Shown: positions 17,854-26,984, counted from the first letter of the stretch. The stretch: DNA of 64,000 bases from Paraburkholderia sp. NMBU_R16 (GCF_013282575.1 NZ_JAAAYE010000002.1:124001-188000); one strand, 5' to 3'. Program-made: numbers and translations. Notes: generated from the letters alone by a model not told the origin.

Positions 17854-18160
17854 TGTCACCCCTATCGTGGTCGAGCTTCTTTATTGCGTGCGAGACAATG
17901 CGCGCAGTTGAATGCCTGCCATTGTTCCGGCGAATTGTATTCGTACGAATGCTGCGTTTTAACGTTTGCGCGCGTAGGGAAATCCGGCAATTGGTGTAAG
18001 GGTGGCGGCAGACGTTCGGATGGAACTTGCGTTACCGAAGGTGCGCGGGTTTCTGCGGCTTATTCAGGCAAGGGCCGGCTGCTTCGAGGTGGCAGCCGGC
18101 TCGGTTTCATTTTTGAAACAAGGGTTATTCGTTGCCAACTGCAGAGCGGTCGTTGCGGAT
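17854..18160. other. 307-bp intergenic region between polygalacturonase and toxin gene
   Basis: No gene recognised. It should hold the promoter of the polygalacturonase on the minus strand and the 3' end signals of the toxin transcript. The most obvious element is the GC-rich hairpin at 18074-18100. Confidence 0.5.
18074..18100. terminator. strong hairpin downstream of the toxin gene
   Basis: A perfect 9-bp inverted repeat GCCGGCTGC (18074-18082) / GCAGCCGGC (18092-18100) with a 9-nt loop, about 60 bp past the minus-strand toxin stop. There is no T tract in the minus-strand sense. A T-rich stretch (TTTCATTTTT) follows in the plus sense. It is probably a transcription end signal, with direction uncertain. 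Confidence 0.4.
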
Positions 18161-18892
18161 TCACTCGTCGGAGGGGCTACTGAACTCCTGTTTTGCGAGC
18201 CGGACCTCGAGCTGGTCCAAATGTGTCCGGAAGAAAGCTCGGATCGCATCCAGACTTGGCGCATCGGTTAGCAATGGTTCGTAGCCTTCGTCGCCGGCAT
18301 CTGCTTTACACCTTCGCAGTCGCATTTGCGCATTCTCGAACTTAGGCATTGCGTTGTAGCGCAAAAAGACTTCATAGAAGTCGACGACCGAAAAACCGTG
18401 CTGCGTCATCAGGATATACAGATCGAACCAGTCCCGAGTTTTGGAGCGCTCAGCGCAAACGAGGCTCTTGAGCGCAAAGATCTCGTCCGGCGTAGCGACG
18501 CGAAGAGGCCGTGCAGAGTCGCCGGCGATAACTAGCTGTTCCGGAGGATCGGGTGCAATGAATGACACCTTGACGGTGTCATTCGCCAAGAAGTCTTGTT
18601 GGTAATTCGCGAGTTCGAGCCCTGCATCCAGAAAGTCCTCTTCCGCCTGCGGATTTTGGTTCAGTGCGAACTTGATGCCCCTGTCGCGCATCGACCGAGC
18701 AAGCACGTCAAGCTTGTTGCGAGGTAGATGCCCACCCGCCGCGTATGCGAGGTCCAAATCCTCGCTTACACGGTGTCCGATGCGCAAGGTGAGCGCGGTG
18801 CCGCCGATCAACACGAACCCTCTCAGAAGGGGGTGACCGTCCAGTTGCTCCCATACGGCGCGGGTATCAACGCGAAGCTTGCTCGAATCCAC
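18161..18892 (-). CDS. AbiEii/AbiGii-type nucleotidyltransferase toxin
   Basis: A 243-residue nucleotidyltransferase of the AbiEii/AbiGii family, the toxin half of type-IV-like toxin-antitoxin or abortive-infection systems. The N-terminal signature GGTALTLRIGHRVSEDLDL at residues 30-48 contains the GGTAL loop and the metal-binding DxD pair (D45, D47). The downstream segment TPDEIFALKSLVCAERSKTRDWFDLYIL, the conserved K/DxxDL region of the family, is also intact. It starts with GTG at 18892 with GAGGAA upstream. The start lies inside the 3' end of the upstream HTH gene (26-bp overlap), so the pair is translationally coupled. It is active-looking, with no truncation. Confidence 0.85.
   Translation of the reverse strand: MDSSKLRVDTRAVWEQLDGHPLLRGFVLIGGTALTLRIGHRVSEDLDLAYAAGGHLPRNKLDVLARSMRDRGIKFALNQNPQAEEDFLDAGLELANYQQDFLANDTVKVSFIAPDPPEQLVIAGDSARPLRVATPDEIFALKSLVCAERSKTRDWFDLYILMTQHGFSVVDFYEVFLRYNAMPKFENAQMRLRRCKADAGDEGYEPLLTDAPSLDAIRAFFRTHLDQLEVRLAKQEFSSPSDE
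18560..18584. repeat. 10-bp perfect inverted repeat inside the toxin gene
   Basis: GAATGACACC (18560-18569) and GGTGTCATTC (18575-18584) flank TTGAC, within codons encoding NDTVKV. It could form an mRNA hairpin or a protein-binding site, or be chance. Confidence 0.5.
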
Positions 18893-19391
18893 AGCGAATG
18901 TTCCTCAAGATGCGGCTTGTTACCGGTTGTGCGCGCCGAACCTCGCTATTGGGCGAGGCCGTGAGCATTTCCCACTCGCGTTCAAGCCTGCCGATGCCGA
19001 ATTCCCGAGCCGCGTCGAGTAATGTCGTGAACCGGGGATCTAGTAATGCGCGCTGGATATAGACCGCATCGTCGGCTCCACGATTTGACCACACGAGTTC
19101 GGGGTGGCGATCGCGAAACCGTTTGGGTTGCCCCGCTGCCGCGTGGCGTTCCGATATCGGAGGACTGGCTGTCGAGTGCGACGCTTCGGGAATGATGGCG
19201 ACGCGCACGCCGGCAGCGCGAGCCAGTTTCAAGACCGCGGACAGACGAGCGGAGCCGCGTTTTTTTATACGCGACAGGGCTTCCTCCGAGAGTTCGGCTC
19301 GCGAGGCCAGCACCTTTTGCGACAGATTTTTGCGTGCGGCGGCCCGGAAAATCTCCGCGATGAGCGCGCCATCGTCAAATTGAGTTGCCAT
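18867..19391 (-). CDS. HTH-containing antitoxin partner of the AbiEii toxin
   Basis: A 174-residue cytosolic protein. Residues 10-70 form an XRE-like helix-turn-helix (SQKVLASRAELSEEALSRIKK). Residues about 95-170 form a second module (ELVWSN...LLDPRFTTLLDAAREFGIGRLEREWEML...ILRNIRCGF) of the kind I associate with partners of AbiEii-type nucleotidyltransferases. It precedes and overlaps the toxin by 26 bp, the usual antitoxin-first order. The HTH suggests it represses its own promoter. It is not a classical AbiEi (no recognisable AbiEi wHTH plus long C-terminus), so the antitoxin assignment rests on context. The ATG is at 19391. Confidence 0.72.
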   Translation of the reverse strand: MATQFDDGALIAEIFRAAARKNLSQKVLASRAELSEEALSRIKKRGSARLSAVLKLARAAGVRVAIIPEASHSTASPPISERHAAAGQPKRFRDRHPELVWSNRGADDAVYIQRALLDPRFTTLLDAAREFGIGRLEREWEMLTASPNSEVRRAQPVTSRILRNIRCGFEQASR

Positions 19392-19448
19392 GGTCTGCTT
19401 CCTGGTGTCCCCCCACCAGCAACTAGTTTACAGGAATTGATCGAATGA

Positions 19449-20783
19449 TCAATTCTTGCGTTGGACGCCCCATGCTGAGCCGCTCTCGGCACGCGATCCA
19501 TCTGCGCCGAGACCGCACTCTTTTATCGCCATCGCCGCGCACGCACCCAGCAGGCAACACGCAACGAGATACCAGCCGACCGACAAAGGGTCCGCTGTCC
19601 ATTTCATCGACGCTGTCACCGCGAGGGGCGCGGTGCTCCCGAATACGCCGGCGCCGAGCGCATAGGCCGCTCCATACGCCGTCGCACGTTCCGAGCGCGG
19701 CACGGCCTCCAATAGCAATACAGTCGACGCACATCCGCCAAGAACGATCAACGCCGTAATAGAAGCGATGCCGATGACGAACGCCGCAGCACCAGTGGCT
19801 TTCGTCATCGCGGCGAAGAGCAAGTAGACACCGAGCGCCGTCCCGCCGATGCAAACGAAAAGCACCGGCTTGCGTCGCGCCAGCTTGTCGATGACCATGC
19901 CGGCCACCGGAGACAATGCAGCGATCAGAGCGCCAGAGAACGCTGCCGCAAGCAAACCGACCTGCATCGGCTTATCGATGATGCGGTTCGTGACGTATGC
20001 CAGGACGAGATGGACGATTGCATACAGCGGCGCCGTACGAAAGCCCATCAGAATCGTCGCGCAGATGAGAAAGACGCGGCGATGGCGGAAGAGCTGCACG
20101 ATCGGCCGGAATCGATCGTCGGGCGGTGCGATGTCTTCGAACGCGCCGCGCGCCTGAAGCTGGAGCCGCAGATAGTAGGCGACGCCGATCAGCGGCAGGC
20201 CCATGGCAAATGCGAGGCGCCACCCCCAGTCAAAAAGCTGCGCCGGCATGAGCACGTTGCCGAGCAGTGCGCACAGCGTCGCCGCGAAAAACGGCGCGAG
20301 TCCGTGACCCGCCAACTGGCAGCCCAGGAGAAACCCGCGTCGCGATGACGGAGCGGCTTCGATCATCAGCGCGGCGGCGCTGCCGATTTCGCCCCCGACC
20401 GCGAACCCCTGAAGCAACCGGGCCACGACAAAAGCAAGCGGTGCGGCCATGCCGATATGCTCATACGTCGGGCAGACCGCGAGCGCCGCGGTGCCCAGCG
20501 CCGCGAGCCAGCAGCTCAGAATCAATGCCCGCAGCCGCCCACGACGATCCGCGTAGGCACCCAGCAATAACGCCCCGAGCGGCCGAGCGAAAAAGCCGAC
20601 ACCGAACGTAGCCCCAACGAGCAGCAGGGAGGTCATCGGCTCGGTGAAAGGAAAGAATCGATCGCCGATGATCGCGGCGAAGAAGCCGAACACGGTCAGA
20701 TCGAAGAGGGCGAGGCCATCGAGCAGCGATGTCGCGAAAACAGCTCGAAGCAGTCGCGGATCGATGTGCTCGTCTATCGCCAT
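19449..20783 (-). CDS. MFS transporter, metabolite:H+ symporter (MHS) type
   Basis: A 12-helix inner-membrane symporter of 444 residues. The features fit the MHS branch (ProP/ShiA/CitA relatives): FFARPLGALLLGAYADRRGRLRAL between helices 2 and 3 (motif A), then a LQGFAVGGEIGSAAALMIEAAP stretch. The ATG at 20783 has AAAGG upstream. An in-frame start at 20912 would add an unrelated segment ahead of the first helix. It is divergent from the alkanesulfonate operon, with 258 bp between the starts, so it may be coregulated and import a sulfonate or organic acid. That is inference. Confidence 0.85.
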   Translation of the reverse strand: MAIDEHIDPRLLRAVFATSLLDGLALFDLTVFGFFAAIIGDRFFPFTEPMTSLLLVGATFGVGFFARPLGALLLGAYADRRGRLRALILSCWLAALGTAALAVCPTYEHIGMAAPLAFVVARLLQGFAVGGEIGSAAALMIEAAPSSRRGFLLGCQLAGHGLAPFFAATLCALLGNVLMPAQLFDWGWRLAFAMGLPLIGVAYYLRLQLQARGAFEDIAPPDDRFRPIVQLFRHRRVFLICATILMGFRTAPLYAIVHLVLAYVTNRIIDKPMQVGLLAAAFSGALIAALSPVAGMVIDKLARRKPVLFVCIGGTALGVYLLFAAMTKATGAAAFVIGIASITALIVLGGCASTVLLLEAVPRSERATAYGAAYALGAGVFGSTAPLAVTASMKWTADPLSVGWYLVACCLLGACAAMAIKECGLGADGSRAESGSAWGVQRKN

Positions 20784-21041
20784 GTCGTTGCCTTTCGCAT
20801 CGTGGATGAATTCGATATGCAAGTGTCCGATATAAAAATCGAACAAGAAATACGAACACGAAATCAACCCAGCCCGGATATGACGATTCGTCACGAGCAA
20901 AGCTGAAATCAATCGTTCACGCCGAGCCCATCGTTTTCTAGACTGGCTCTTCCGGTTGCGCTCGCAACGGTGCCTTTGTTCCGATCAATTTGCACACCTG
21001 AATATTTTGACTGGCGCGTAAAAACGCTCCATGGGGAATCT

Positions 21042-22037
21042 ATGTCTTCAGCAAACGACAACCAACACGTGGCGGGCCGCCGCCGCTGGCTCAAAGCCGC
21101 AGCGGTAGGCGGTGCGATGCTCGCGTCGGGGGCGGCTGCCGCCGGCTTCGGACCCGCCGTATTCGCGCAAGGGCCTGCGAAAACATTGCGGATCGGTTAT
21201 CAGAAATACGGCACCCTCGTACTGCTGAAAGCACGCGGCACGCTCGAAAAGCGCGTTGCAAACGAGGGCGTCACGGTGAAATGGCTCGAGTTCCCCGCCG
21301 GGCCGCAATTGCTCGAGGGCCTCAACGCGGGGGCCATCGATTTCGGCACGGTGGGCGAAACGCCGCCGATCTTCGCGCAAGCGGCAGGGGTCGATTTCGT
21401 CTATGTCGCCAACGAGCCGCCGGCACCGACGTCCGAAGCCATCGTCGTCCCACGCAATTCGCCGATCAAGACGGTTGCCGATCTACGCGGCAAGAGAGTC
21501 GCGCTGAACCGGGGCTCCAACGTTCACTACCTGCTCGTGCGTGCGCTGCGGCATGCCGGTCTCGATTACGCCGACATTCAGCCCGCCTACCTGGCGCCGG
21601 CGGATGCGCGCGCGGCATTCACGCAAGGCAGCGTCGATGCCTGGGTGATCTGGGACCCGTACTTTGCGGCTATCCAGCGACAGGCCGAAGCGCGCGTGCT
21701 CGTGGACGGAACGGGCCTCGTCGACAACACGCAGTTCTATCTCGCCGCGCGCAAGTTCGCGGCGGCCGAGCCGAAGCTCGTGCATGCGGTCCTCGAAGAG
21801 CTCGCCAAGGCGGACGCGTGGGCCAAGGCCCACCCCGCCGAAGTGGCGCGGGAGCTTGCGCCGCTCGTCGGCCTGGACGCGTCCACGGTCGAACTCGCGG
21901 CGCGCCGCGCGGCCTATGGCGCGACGCCGGTCACCGCTCAGGTGCTGGCCTCGCAGCAGGCGATCGCCGATACGTTCGGCGAACTCAAATTGATTCCGAA
22001 GCGCATCGCCGTGCATGACGCACAGTGGCTCGCATGA
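21042..22037 (+). CDS. ssuA: aliphatic sulfonate ABC transporter, substrate-binding protein
   Basis: Periplasmic binding protein for alkanesulfonates, of the NMT1/SsuA type. It has 331 residues. The N-terminus carries RRRWLKAAA followed by a hydrophobic segment and Ala-rich cleavage region, so export may use the Tat pathway. The mature part starts near KTLRIGYQKYG, and EGLNAGAIDFGTVGETPPIFAQAAG is typical of SsuA. The ATG at 21042 has GGGGAA upstream; an in-frame start at 20970 is rejected. It is first in the operon ssuA-ssuD-ssuC-ssuB-FMN reductase. Confidence 0.92.
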   Translation: MSSANDNQHVAGRRRWLKAAAVGGAMLASGAAAAGFGPAVFAQGPAKTLRIGYQKYGTLVLLKARGTLEKRVANEGVTVKWLEFPAGPQLLEGLNAGAIDFGTVGETPPIFAQAAGVDFVYVANEPPAPTSEAIVVPRNSPIKTVADLRGKRVALNRGSNVHYLLVRALRHAGLDYADIQPAYLAPADARAAFTQGSVDAWVIWDPYFAAIQRQAEARVLVDGTGLVDNTQFYLAARKFAAAEPKLVHAVLEELAKADAWAKAHPAEVARELAPLVGLDASTVELAARRAAYGATPVTAQVLASQQAIADTFGELKLIPKRIAVHDAQWLA

Positions 22038-22061
22038 AACCATGAGACGAGAAGGAGAACG

Positions 22062-23222
22062 ATGATGCGGGTGTTCTGGTTCATTCCGACGCATGGCGAT
22101 ACGCGTTACCTGGGGACGTCCGACGGCGCGAGGGCGGCGACCTACGATTACTTCAAACAAGTCGCGGTGGCGGCCGATACGCTCGGCTACGACGGCGTGC
22201 TTCTGCCGACGGGGCGCTCCTGCGAGGATGCATGGGTCGTCGCATCGAGCTTGATCCCGGTCACGCAGCGCCTGAAGTTTCTCGTCGCGATACGGCCGGG
22301 GTTGAGTTCGCCGGCGCTCTCGGCGCGCATGGCGGCCACGTTCGATCGTCTCTCGAATGGGCGATTGCTCATCAACGTCGTCACGGGTGGCGACTCGGCG
22401 GAACTCGAGGGCGACGGTGTCTTTGCCGATCACGACACGCGTTACGAGATCACGGACGAGTTTTTGACGATCTGGCGAGAACAGCTTCGGACGGCTCACG
22501 AAGGCGGCACAGTCGACTATCTAGGCGCGCATCTGGCATCGAAGGGCGGCAAGCTGCTGTACCCCAGCGTGCAGCGCCCGCATCCGCCGCTGTGGTTCGG
22601 CGGTTCCTCGCCGGCCGCGCACACTATCGCTGCCTCGCACGTCGACACCTATCTCACTTGGGGCGAGCCGCCGCAAGCCGTCGAAAAAAAGATCGCCGAC
22701 GTACGCGCCAAGGCGCGCGAGCAAGGCCGCGAACTTCAATTCGGCATTCGCTTGCACGTGATCGTGCGCGAGACGGCCGACGAAGCGTGGGCCGCGGCTG
22801 ACAGGCTCATCAGCCGCCTGGACGACGAAACGATCGGCCGCGCGCAAACGGCGTTTTCAAAGATGGATTCCGAGGGGCAGCGCCGCATGGCGGCACTGCA
22901 CGGCGGCAAGGGGCGTACAAGGGCGGACCTCGAGATCTACCCCAATCTCTGGGCCGGCGTCGGGCTCGTGCGAGGCGGCGCGGGGACGGCCCTCGTCGGA
23001 GACGCGAAGCAAGTTGCGGCACGGATGAGCGAGTACGCCGAGCTTGGCATTGGGACATTCATTCTGTCGGGCTATCCCCATCTCGAGGAGGCCTATCGCT
23101 TTGCTGAACTCGTCTTCCCACGGTTGCCTGGGCGCGTTCGGGAACGTATCGAGGCGCCATTGTCCGGCCCATTCGGCGAGGTGGTGGGTAATCACTATTT
23201 GCCGAAGGTTTCGCAAAGCTGA
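22062..23222 (+). CDS. ssuD: FMNH2-dependent alkanesulfonate monooxygenase
   Basis: Flavin-dependent desulfonating monooxygenase that releases sulfite from alkanesulfonates as a sulfur source. It has 386 residues, standard for the family, with a bacterial-luciferase-like TIM-barrel. Visible family segments are [15 protein letters not shown] at the N-terminus, [19 protein letters not shown] near residue 105, and [12 protein letters not shown]. Tandem ATGs are at 22062 and 22065, with AAGGAG upstream. It needs reduced FMN from a partner reductase, encoded four genes down. Confidence 0.96.
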   Translation: MMRVFWFIPTHGDTRYLGTSDGARAATYDYFKQVAVAADTLGYDGVLLPTGRSCEDAWVVASSLIPVTQRLKFLVAIRPGLSSPALSARMAATFDRLSNGRLLINVVTGGDSAELEGDGVFADHDTRYEITDEFLTIWREQLRTAHEGGTVDYLGAHLASKGGKLLYPSVQRPHPPLWFGGSSPAAHTIAASHVDTYLTWGEPPQAVEKKIADVRAKAREQGRELQFGIRLHVIVRETADEAWAAADRLISRLDDETIGRAQTAFSKMDSEGQRRMAALHGGKGRTRADLEIYPNLWAGVGLVRGGAGTALVGDAKQVAARMSEYAELGIGTFILSGYPHLEEAYRFAELVFPRLPGRVRERIEAPLSGPFGEVVGNHYLPKVSQS

Positions 23223-23265
23223 TGACGGGCCGATAACCGCAACTGCAATCCTGGGAGAAAGCATC

Positions 23266-24129
23266 GTGAAATGGCAAGGAGTCCTGATCAAACGCATTGC
23301 GCCATGGATCGTGCCGGCGCTGATCGTTGCGCTATGGGAGGCGAGCGCACGCGCCGGATGGCTCGCTGCGCGCGTGTTGCCCGAGCCGCTTGCGGTGGCC
23401 GATGCGGCATGGAGGCTCTGGCGCAGCGGAGAGATATCGGCCGACGTGAAAGTGAGCGCGTGGCGCGCGCTCACGGGGTTTGCGATCGGAGGCGGTGCCG
23501 GATTCGTATGCGGCCTGGCCTGCGGACTGTTCAAGCCGGTCGAGGCGGCGCTCGATTCGACCGTCCAGATGATTCGCAACATTCCCGCCCTGGCGATGAT
23601 TCCGCTCGTCATACTCTGGTTCGGCATCGAAGAGCAGGCGAAGCTTTTTCTCGTCGCGCTCGGCGTATTTTTCCCGATCTATGTGAATACGTTTCACGGC
23701 ATCCGTTCGGTCGACGCGAATCTCGTCGAAATGGCGAAGAGCTACGACGTGCGCGGATTCGCACTGTATCGCGACGTGATCCTGCCGGGCGCGTTGCCCA
23801 CGATACTGCTCGGCGTACGGTTTGCGTTGGGCCTCATGTGGACGATGCTGATCGTCGCCGAGACCATTTCGGCGCAGTCCGGTATCGGCTATATGACGAT
23901 GAATGCGCGCGAATTCATGCAGACCGATGTCGTGGTATTGGGCATCTTGCTATACGCAGTGCTGGGCAAGCTGGCCGATGTGCTCGCCCGCTGGCTCGAG
24001 CGGCAGTTGATGCCGTGGCATCCCGCATTCGCCGCAGCTGCGCGCAGTGCCGGCGCGCGGCACCGTGTGTTGCGCTGGGCGAGAGCGATCCGGCGGCCAT
24101 CGGGCTCGTTCAAGGGAGCGAAGGCATGA
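23266..24129 (+). CDS. ssuC: aliphatic sulfonate ABC transporter, permease
   Basis: Inner-membrane permease of the sulfonate importer, with 287 residues and about six helices. The cytoplasmic EAA loop reads [26 protein letters not shown] at about residues 160-185. I chose GTG at 23266 because GGGAGAAA stands 8 bp upstream and the product begins MKWQGVLIK. Longer in-frame possibilities overlap ssuD. The stop overlaps the ssuB start as ATGA. The last ~35 residues are Arg/Ala-rich and probably cytosolic. Confidence 0.93.
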   Translation: MKWQGVLIKRIAPWIVPALIVALWEASARAGWLAARVLPEPLAVADAAWRLWRSGEISADVKVSAWRALTGFAIGGGAGFVCGLACGLFKPVEAALDSTVQMIRNIPALAMIPLVILWFGIEEQAKLFLVALGVFFPIYVNTFHGIRSVDANLVEMAKSYDVRGFALYRDVILPGALPTILLGVRFALGLMWTMLIVAETISAQSGIGYMTMNAREFMQTDVVVLGILLYAVLGKLADVLARWLERQLMPWHPAFAAAARSAGARHRVLRWARAIRRPSGSFKGAKA

Positions 24130-24887
24130 CGGCAACCGCACTGGAAGCCGCGGTCCGGTTACGCGCGGTGACGAAGCGCTACGGACCGCGCACCGTTCTC
24201 GACCGTCTCGATCTGACGATCGACAAAGGCAGTTTCATCGCGGTCATCGGGCACAGCGGGTGTGGAAAGTCGACGCTGCTGCGGCTCGTGGCCGGCCTCG
24301 ACACGGCCGACGAGGGCGAGGTCGATATCGGTGCGCGCGAGCACGATTCGGCGCACGACGAGGACGCGGCGGCGCCGCGTACCCGGATCATGTACCAGGA
24401 CGCACGTCTGCTGCCGTGGAAGAGCGTGCTCGGCAACGTAATGCTCGGTCTGCCTCGCGCCGCGCGTGACGATGCGCGCGCGGCGCTGCAGGAGGTCGGG
24501 CTGGGCTCGCGCGAACACGATTGGCCGGCGCAGCTTTCCGGCGGACAGCGCCAACGTGTGGCGCTCGCGCGCGCACTCGTTCATCGCCCCGACCTGCTGC
24601 TACTCGACGAACCGCTCGGCGCGCTCGATGCGCTGACGCGCATCGAAATGCATGAGCTCATCGAGCGGCTCTGGCGCGAATACCGTTTCACCGCGCTGCT
24701 CGTCACGCACGACGTTCACGAGGCGGTGGCATTGGCGCAGCGCATCGTGCTCATCGAGCACGGACGCGTGGCACTCGAGCGAGCAGTCGACCTGCCGCGA
24801 CCGCGGGCGCGTGGCGCCGCCGCTTTCGCCGCGATCGAAAACGATGTGTTGCAGCGTGTGCTGCACCCGGCATTCAAGAGGACATGA
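24126..24887 (+). CDS. ssuB: aliphatic sulfonate ABC transporter, ATP-binding protein
   Basis: ATPase subunit energising the sulfonate importer. It has 253 residues. Walker [10 protein letters not shown] is at 42-50, the Q-loop region is [10 protein letters not shown], the signature LSGGQRQR is at about 137-144, Walker B LLLLDEP at about 157-163, and the switch His is in VTHDVHEA. The ATG overlaps the ssuC stop codon by 4 bp. The FMN reductase gene follows after 3 bp. Confidence 0.95.
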   Translation: MTATALEAAVRLRAVTKRYGPRTVLDRLDLTIDKGSFIAVIGHSGCGKSTLLRLVAGLDTADEGEVDIGAREHDSAHDEDAAAPRTRIMYQDARLLPWKSVLGNVMLGLPRAARDDARAALQEVGLGSREHDWPAQLSGGQRQRVALARALVHRPDLLLLDEPLGALDALTRIEMHELIERLWREYRFTALLVTHDVHEAVALAQRIVLIEHGRVALERAVDLPRPRARGAAAFAAIENDVLQRVLHPAFKRT

Positions 24888-24890
24888 GCG

Positions 24891-25469
24891 ATGACGAAGC
24901 AATTGAAATTGGTTGCGGTATCGGGCGGACTTCAGCGGCCCTCGCGCACACTGGTACTTGTCGAAGAGATCGTGGCGGCGTTGAGTGCGGTCGTCGCGCT
25001 GGACGTTCGGCTCGTCGAGCTTGGCGAAATGGCTCCCGCGCTGGGACGGACCGTGTACCGCAATCAATTGCCGTCGGAGGCGAGGGCGCACGTCGAAGCG
25101 ATCGAAGGGGCCGATGCGCTCGTGGTCGCGAGTCCCGTGTTCCGCGGCTCTTTCACGGGCCTTTTCAAGCATTTGTTCGATCTGGTCGGCCAGGATGCAC
25201 TCGTCGATAAACCGGTCTTGCTTGCCGCCACGGGCGGAAGCGAGCGTCATTCGCTCGTGATCGAACATCAGCTGCGACCGCTTTTCGCGTTCTTTCAAAC
25301 GCTTACGTTGCCCCTCGGTGTCTATGCCTCGGAGCACGACTTCGATGGCTACGAAATCGCGAGCACGGCCCTGCGACAACGAATTGCGCTGGCCGTCGAG
25401 CGCGCCGCGCCATGGCTCGAAGGAAGGGCTGCGTCGGCTGCCGCCGCGAGCGAAATTGTCGCGGCCTGA
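24891..25469 (+). CDS. NAD(P)H-dependent FMN reductase (SsuE/MsuE type)
   Basis: Supplies FMNH2 to the SsuD monooxygenase. It has 192 residues in a flavodoxin-like fold. The N-terminal phosphate-binding segment is VAVSGGLQRPSRT, and SPVFRGSFTGLFKHLFDL (about residues 80-97) is diagnostic of the SsuE/MsuE group. It is last in the sulfonate operon. ssuE usually comes first in the E. coli operon, and here it is at the distal end. Length and motifs resemble MsuE as much as SsuE, so I do not assign a symbol. Confidence 0.88.
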   Translation: MTKQLKLVAVSGGLQRPSRTLVLVEEIVAALSAVVALDVRLVELGEMAPALGRTVYRNQLPSEARAHVEAIEGADALVVASPVFRGSFTGLFKHLFDLVGQDALVDKPVLLAATGGSERHSLVIEHQLRPLFAFFQTLTLPLGVYASEHDFDGYEIASTALRQRIALAVERAAPWLEGRAASAAAASEIVAA

Positions 25470-25614
25470 CGAGTCCCTCGCCAATTCCGCGATCGATTTT
25501 TGCCGCCTTCGGGAGGTAAGTTACTACTTAAATCGAGCTAAACATTCCTTTAGCGCATCGCTATGACGGTCATCGAATGGCAAACAGTGCGCTATCCAAA
25601 AGGATCGATATCGC

Positions 25615-25620
25615 TATAAT
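25615..25620 (+). promoter_or_regulatory. -10 box upstream of the lytic transglycosylase gene
   Basis: A perfect TATAAT lies 28 bp before the ATG of the transglycosylase, which would leave a very short leader. No clear -35 hexamer is seen. Confidence 0.4.
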
Positions 25621-25647
25621 GCGGGGCGCTCATTCATATTATGTTTC

Positions 25648-26259
25648 ATGCTCCGAACCCTTCGAATCTTATGCGCATCGCTGGTTTCGCTCGGCTCTTT
25701 CACGCACGCGATTGCTGAGGAGCCCGAAACGATTCGCGCGATCGCCGCTTCGTCGCCCCAGGCACCGGGCGATGCGCTCGCGTCTGCGCCGGCCGCTGCA
25801 AGCGAATCGGCCGCCGTCGGGGAGATGCACAAGCTATCGAGCATGCTCGTGCGCAAATTCGGTCTTGCGCGAGCGAAGGCGGAGCAGATCACTCAGGCCG
25901 TCATGGCTTCCGCCTCGAAGTACTCGCTGCCTCCGGCACTGGTGCTGTCGATCATTTCGATCGAATCGAGGTTCAAGGAGACGGCGCACGGCGCGCACGG
26001 CGCGACGGGCCTCATGCAGGTCGTTCCCGCGGCGCACCGCCGGCTCGTGCAGCATATCGATCTCACGCAGCCGGCCGCCAATATCGATGCGGGCTCGGCC
26101 ATCCTGCGCGGCTATATCGAATCTGCTCAGGGAGATGTGGCCGCCGCACTCAAGAATTATGGCGGCTCGACGGCTTATGCCCGCAAAGTGAGTCTGCATG
26201 CGCACGATTTCGAATTGAACGCCGGCGCGAGTGGCACAAGCGCAAGCGCCGACCGCTAA
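25648..26259 (+). CDS. small lytic transglycosylase (SLT domain)
   Basis: A 203-residue exported murein lytic transglycosylase that cleaves peptidoglycan glycan strands. A signal peptide ends near residue 24 (TFSTHAIA-like, seen as FTHAIAEE). An Ala-rich spacer follows, and the SLT/goose-lysozyme-like domain is at about residues 75-185. The catalytic Glu lies in SIISIESRF, followed by GATGLMQVVP and the conserved LKNYGGS near the end. At this size it resembles accessory or secretion-linked transglycosylases rather than Slt70. The ATG at 25648 lies just after a TATAAT. Confidence 0.87.
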   Translation: MLRTLRILCASLVSLGSFTHAIAEEPETIRAIAASSPQAPGDALASAPAAASESAAVGEMHKLSSMLVRKFGLARAKAEQITQAVMASASKYSLPPALVLSIISIESRFKETAHGAHGATGLMQVVPAAHRRLVQHIDLTQPAANIDAGSAILRGYIESAQGDVAAALKNYGGSTAYARKVSLHAHDFELNAGASGTSASADR

Positions 26260-26445
26260 AACGGCTTTGCACAGCGGCATTGCCGCGCTTCGCGTGTCGT
26301 GTGAATTTCTCGTATCCCTGGGTGTCATGGCAGATCGCTCTGCTAGAATCGATCGACGTCGTGCGCCGCGCGCATAAGCGAAAAGCAGTAAAAACGATAA
26401 TTCAATCGACGTAGCTGGGCCAATTTCGCACAATCGGAACCACCA

Positions 26446-26838
26446 ATGAAATTGCTCCGTCGATTGCTCGTCTGTCTGATGCCCCTCGGCGCCATGGTTC
26501 ATGCGCAAGCCACACAGTGGAGCTACCTGTCGGGCGAACGCGATCTCTCCTATGCAGTGGATACCGATAGCGTCGCCACCGATGCCGACGGCTACATCGA
26601 ATACATCGGAAAGACGACGTGGAAAGTCCCGGAGAAGGTGCAGGGAGCCGCTCAACCCGTCGCCGTTTCGCTCACCCGCTATCAGATCGATTGCAGCCAC
26701 AAGCGATGGCGCGCGGTCGATACGCACTATCTCGCCGCCGACGGCACCCCAGCAGGCCTCGTCCATCCGACCAACCCCGAGTGGACTGCAATCGGTCCCG
26801 GCACCGTCGTCGACATCATGTTCCGCAAAGCCTGCTGA
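26446..26838 (+). CDS. surface-adhesin protein E-like exported protein
   Basis: A 130-residue exported protein. The signal peptide (residues 1-21) ends VHAQA. The mature part, with YAVDTDSVATDADGY, a central KTTWKVP and a Cys pair (CSHKRWR and the terminal Cys), resembles the surface-adhesin protein E family of small periplasmic or surface proteins. Function in this organism is unknown. The ATG at 26446 is weakly supported by upstream sequence. The CHRD gene follows after 146 bp. Confidence 0.7.
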   Translation: MKLLRRLLVCLMPLGAMVHAQATQWSYLSGERDLSYAVDTDSVATDADGYIEYIGKTTWKVPEKVQGAAQPVAVSLTRYQIDCSHKRWRAVDTHYLAADGTPAGLVHPTNPEWTAIGPGTVVDIMFRKAC

Positions 26839-26984
26839 AGCGCAGGGCGCGCTGTCGGTCGGTCCAAGGGCCCAAGACGCCCAAGCGTCTCGAAGAAATG
26901 TTCCGGGGTATGGCCTACTATGTGGACACCGCTTCGCGGGCGCGTCGTTCCGGCGTGGGCGGCATCCACTGAAAGGAGAACAAG

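Noticed and set aside
17601-18183. Two plus-strand frames of about 130 codons in and beyond the polygalacturonase 5' end.
   Set aside because: Each is antisense to the signal-peptide region or in noncoding DNA and lacks a ribosome site or domain.
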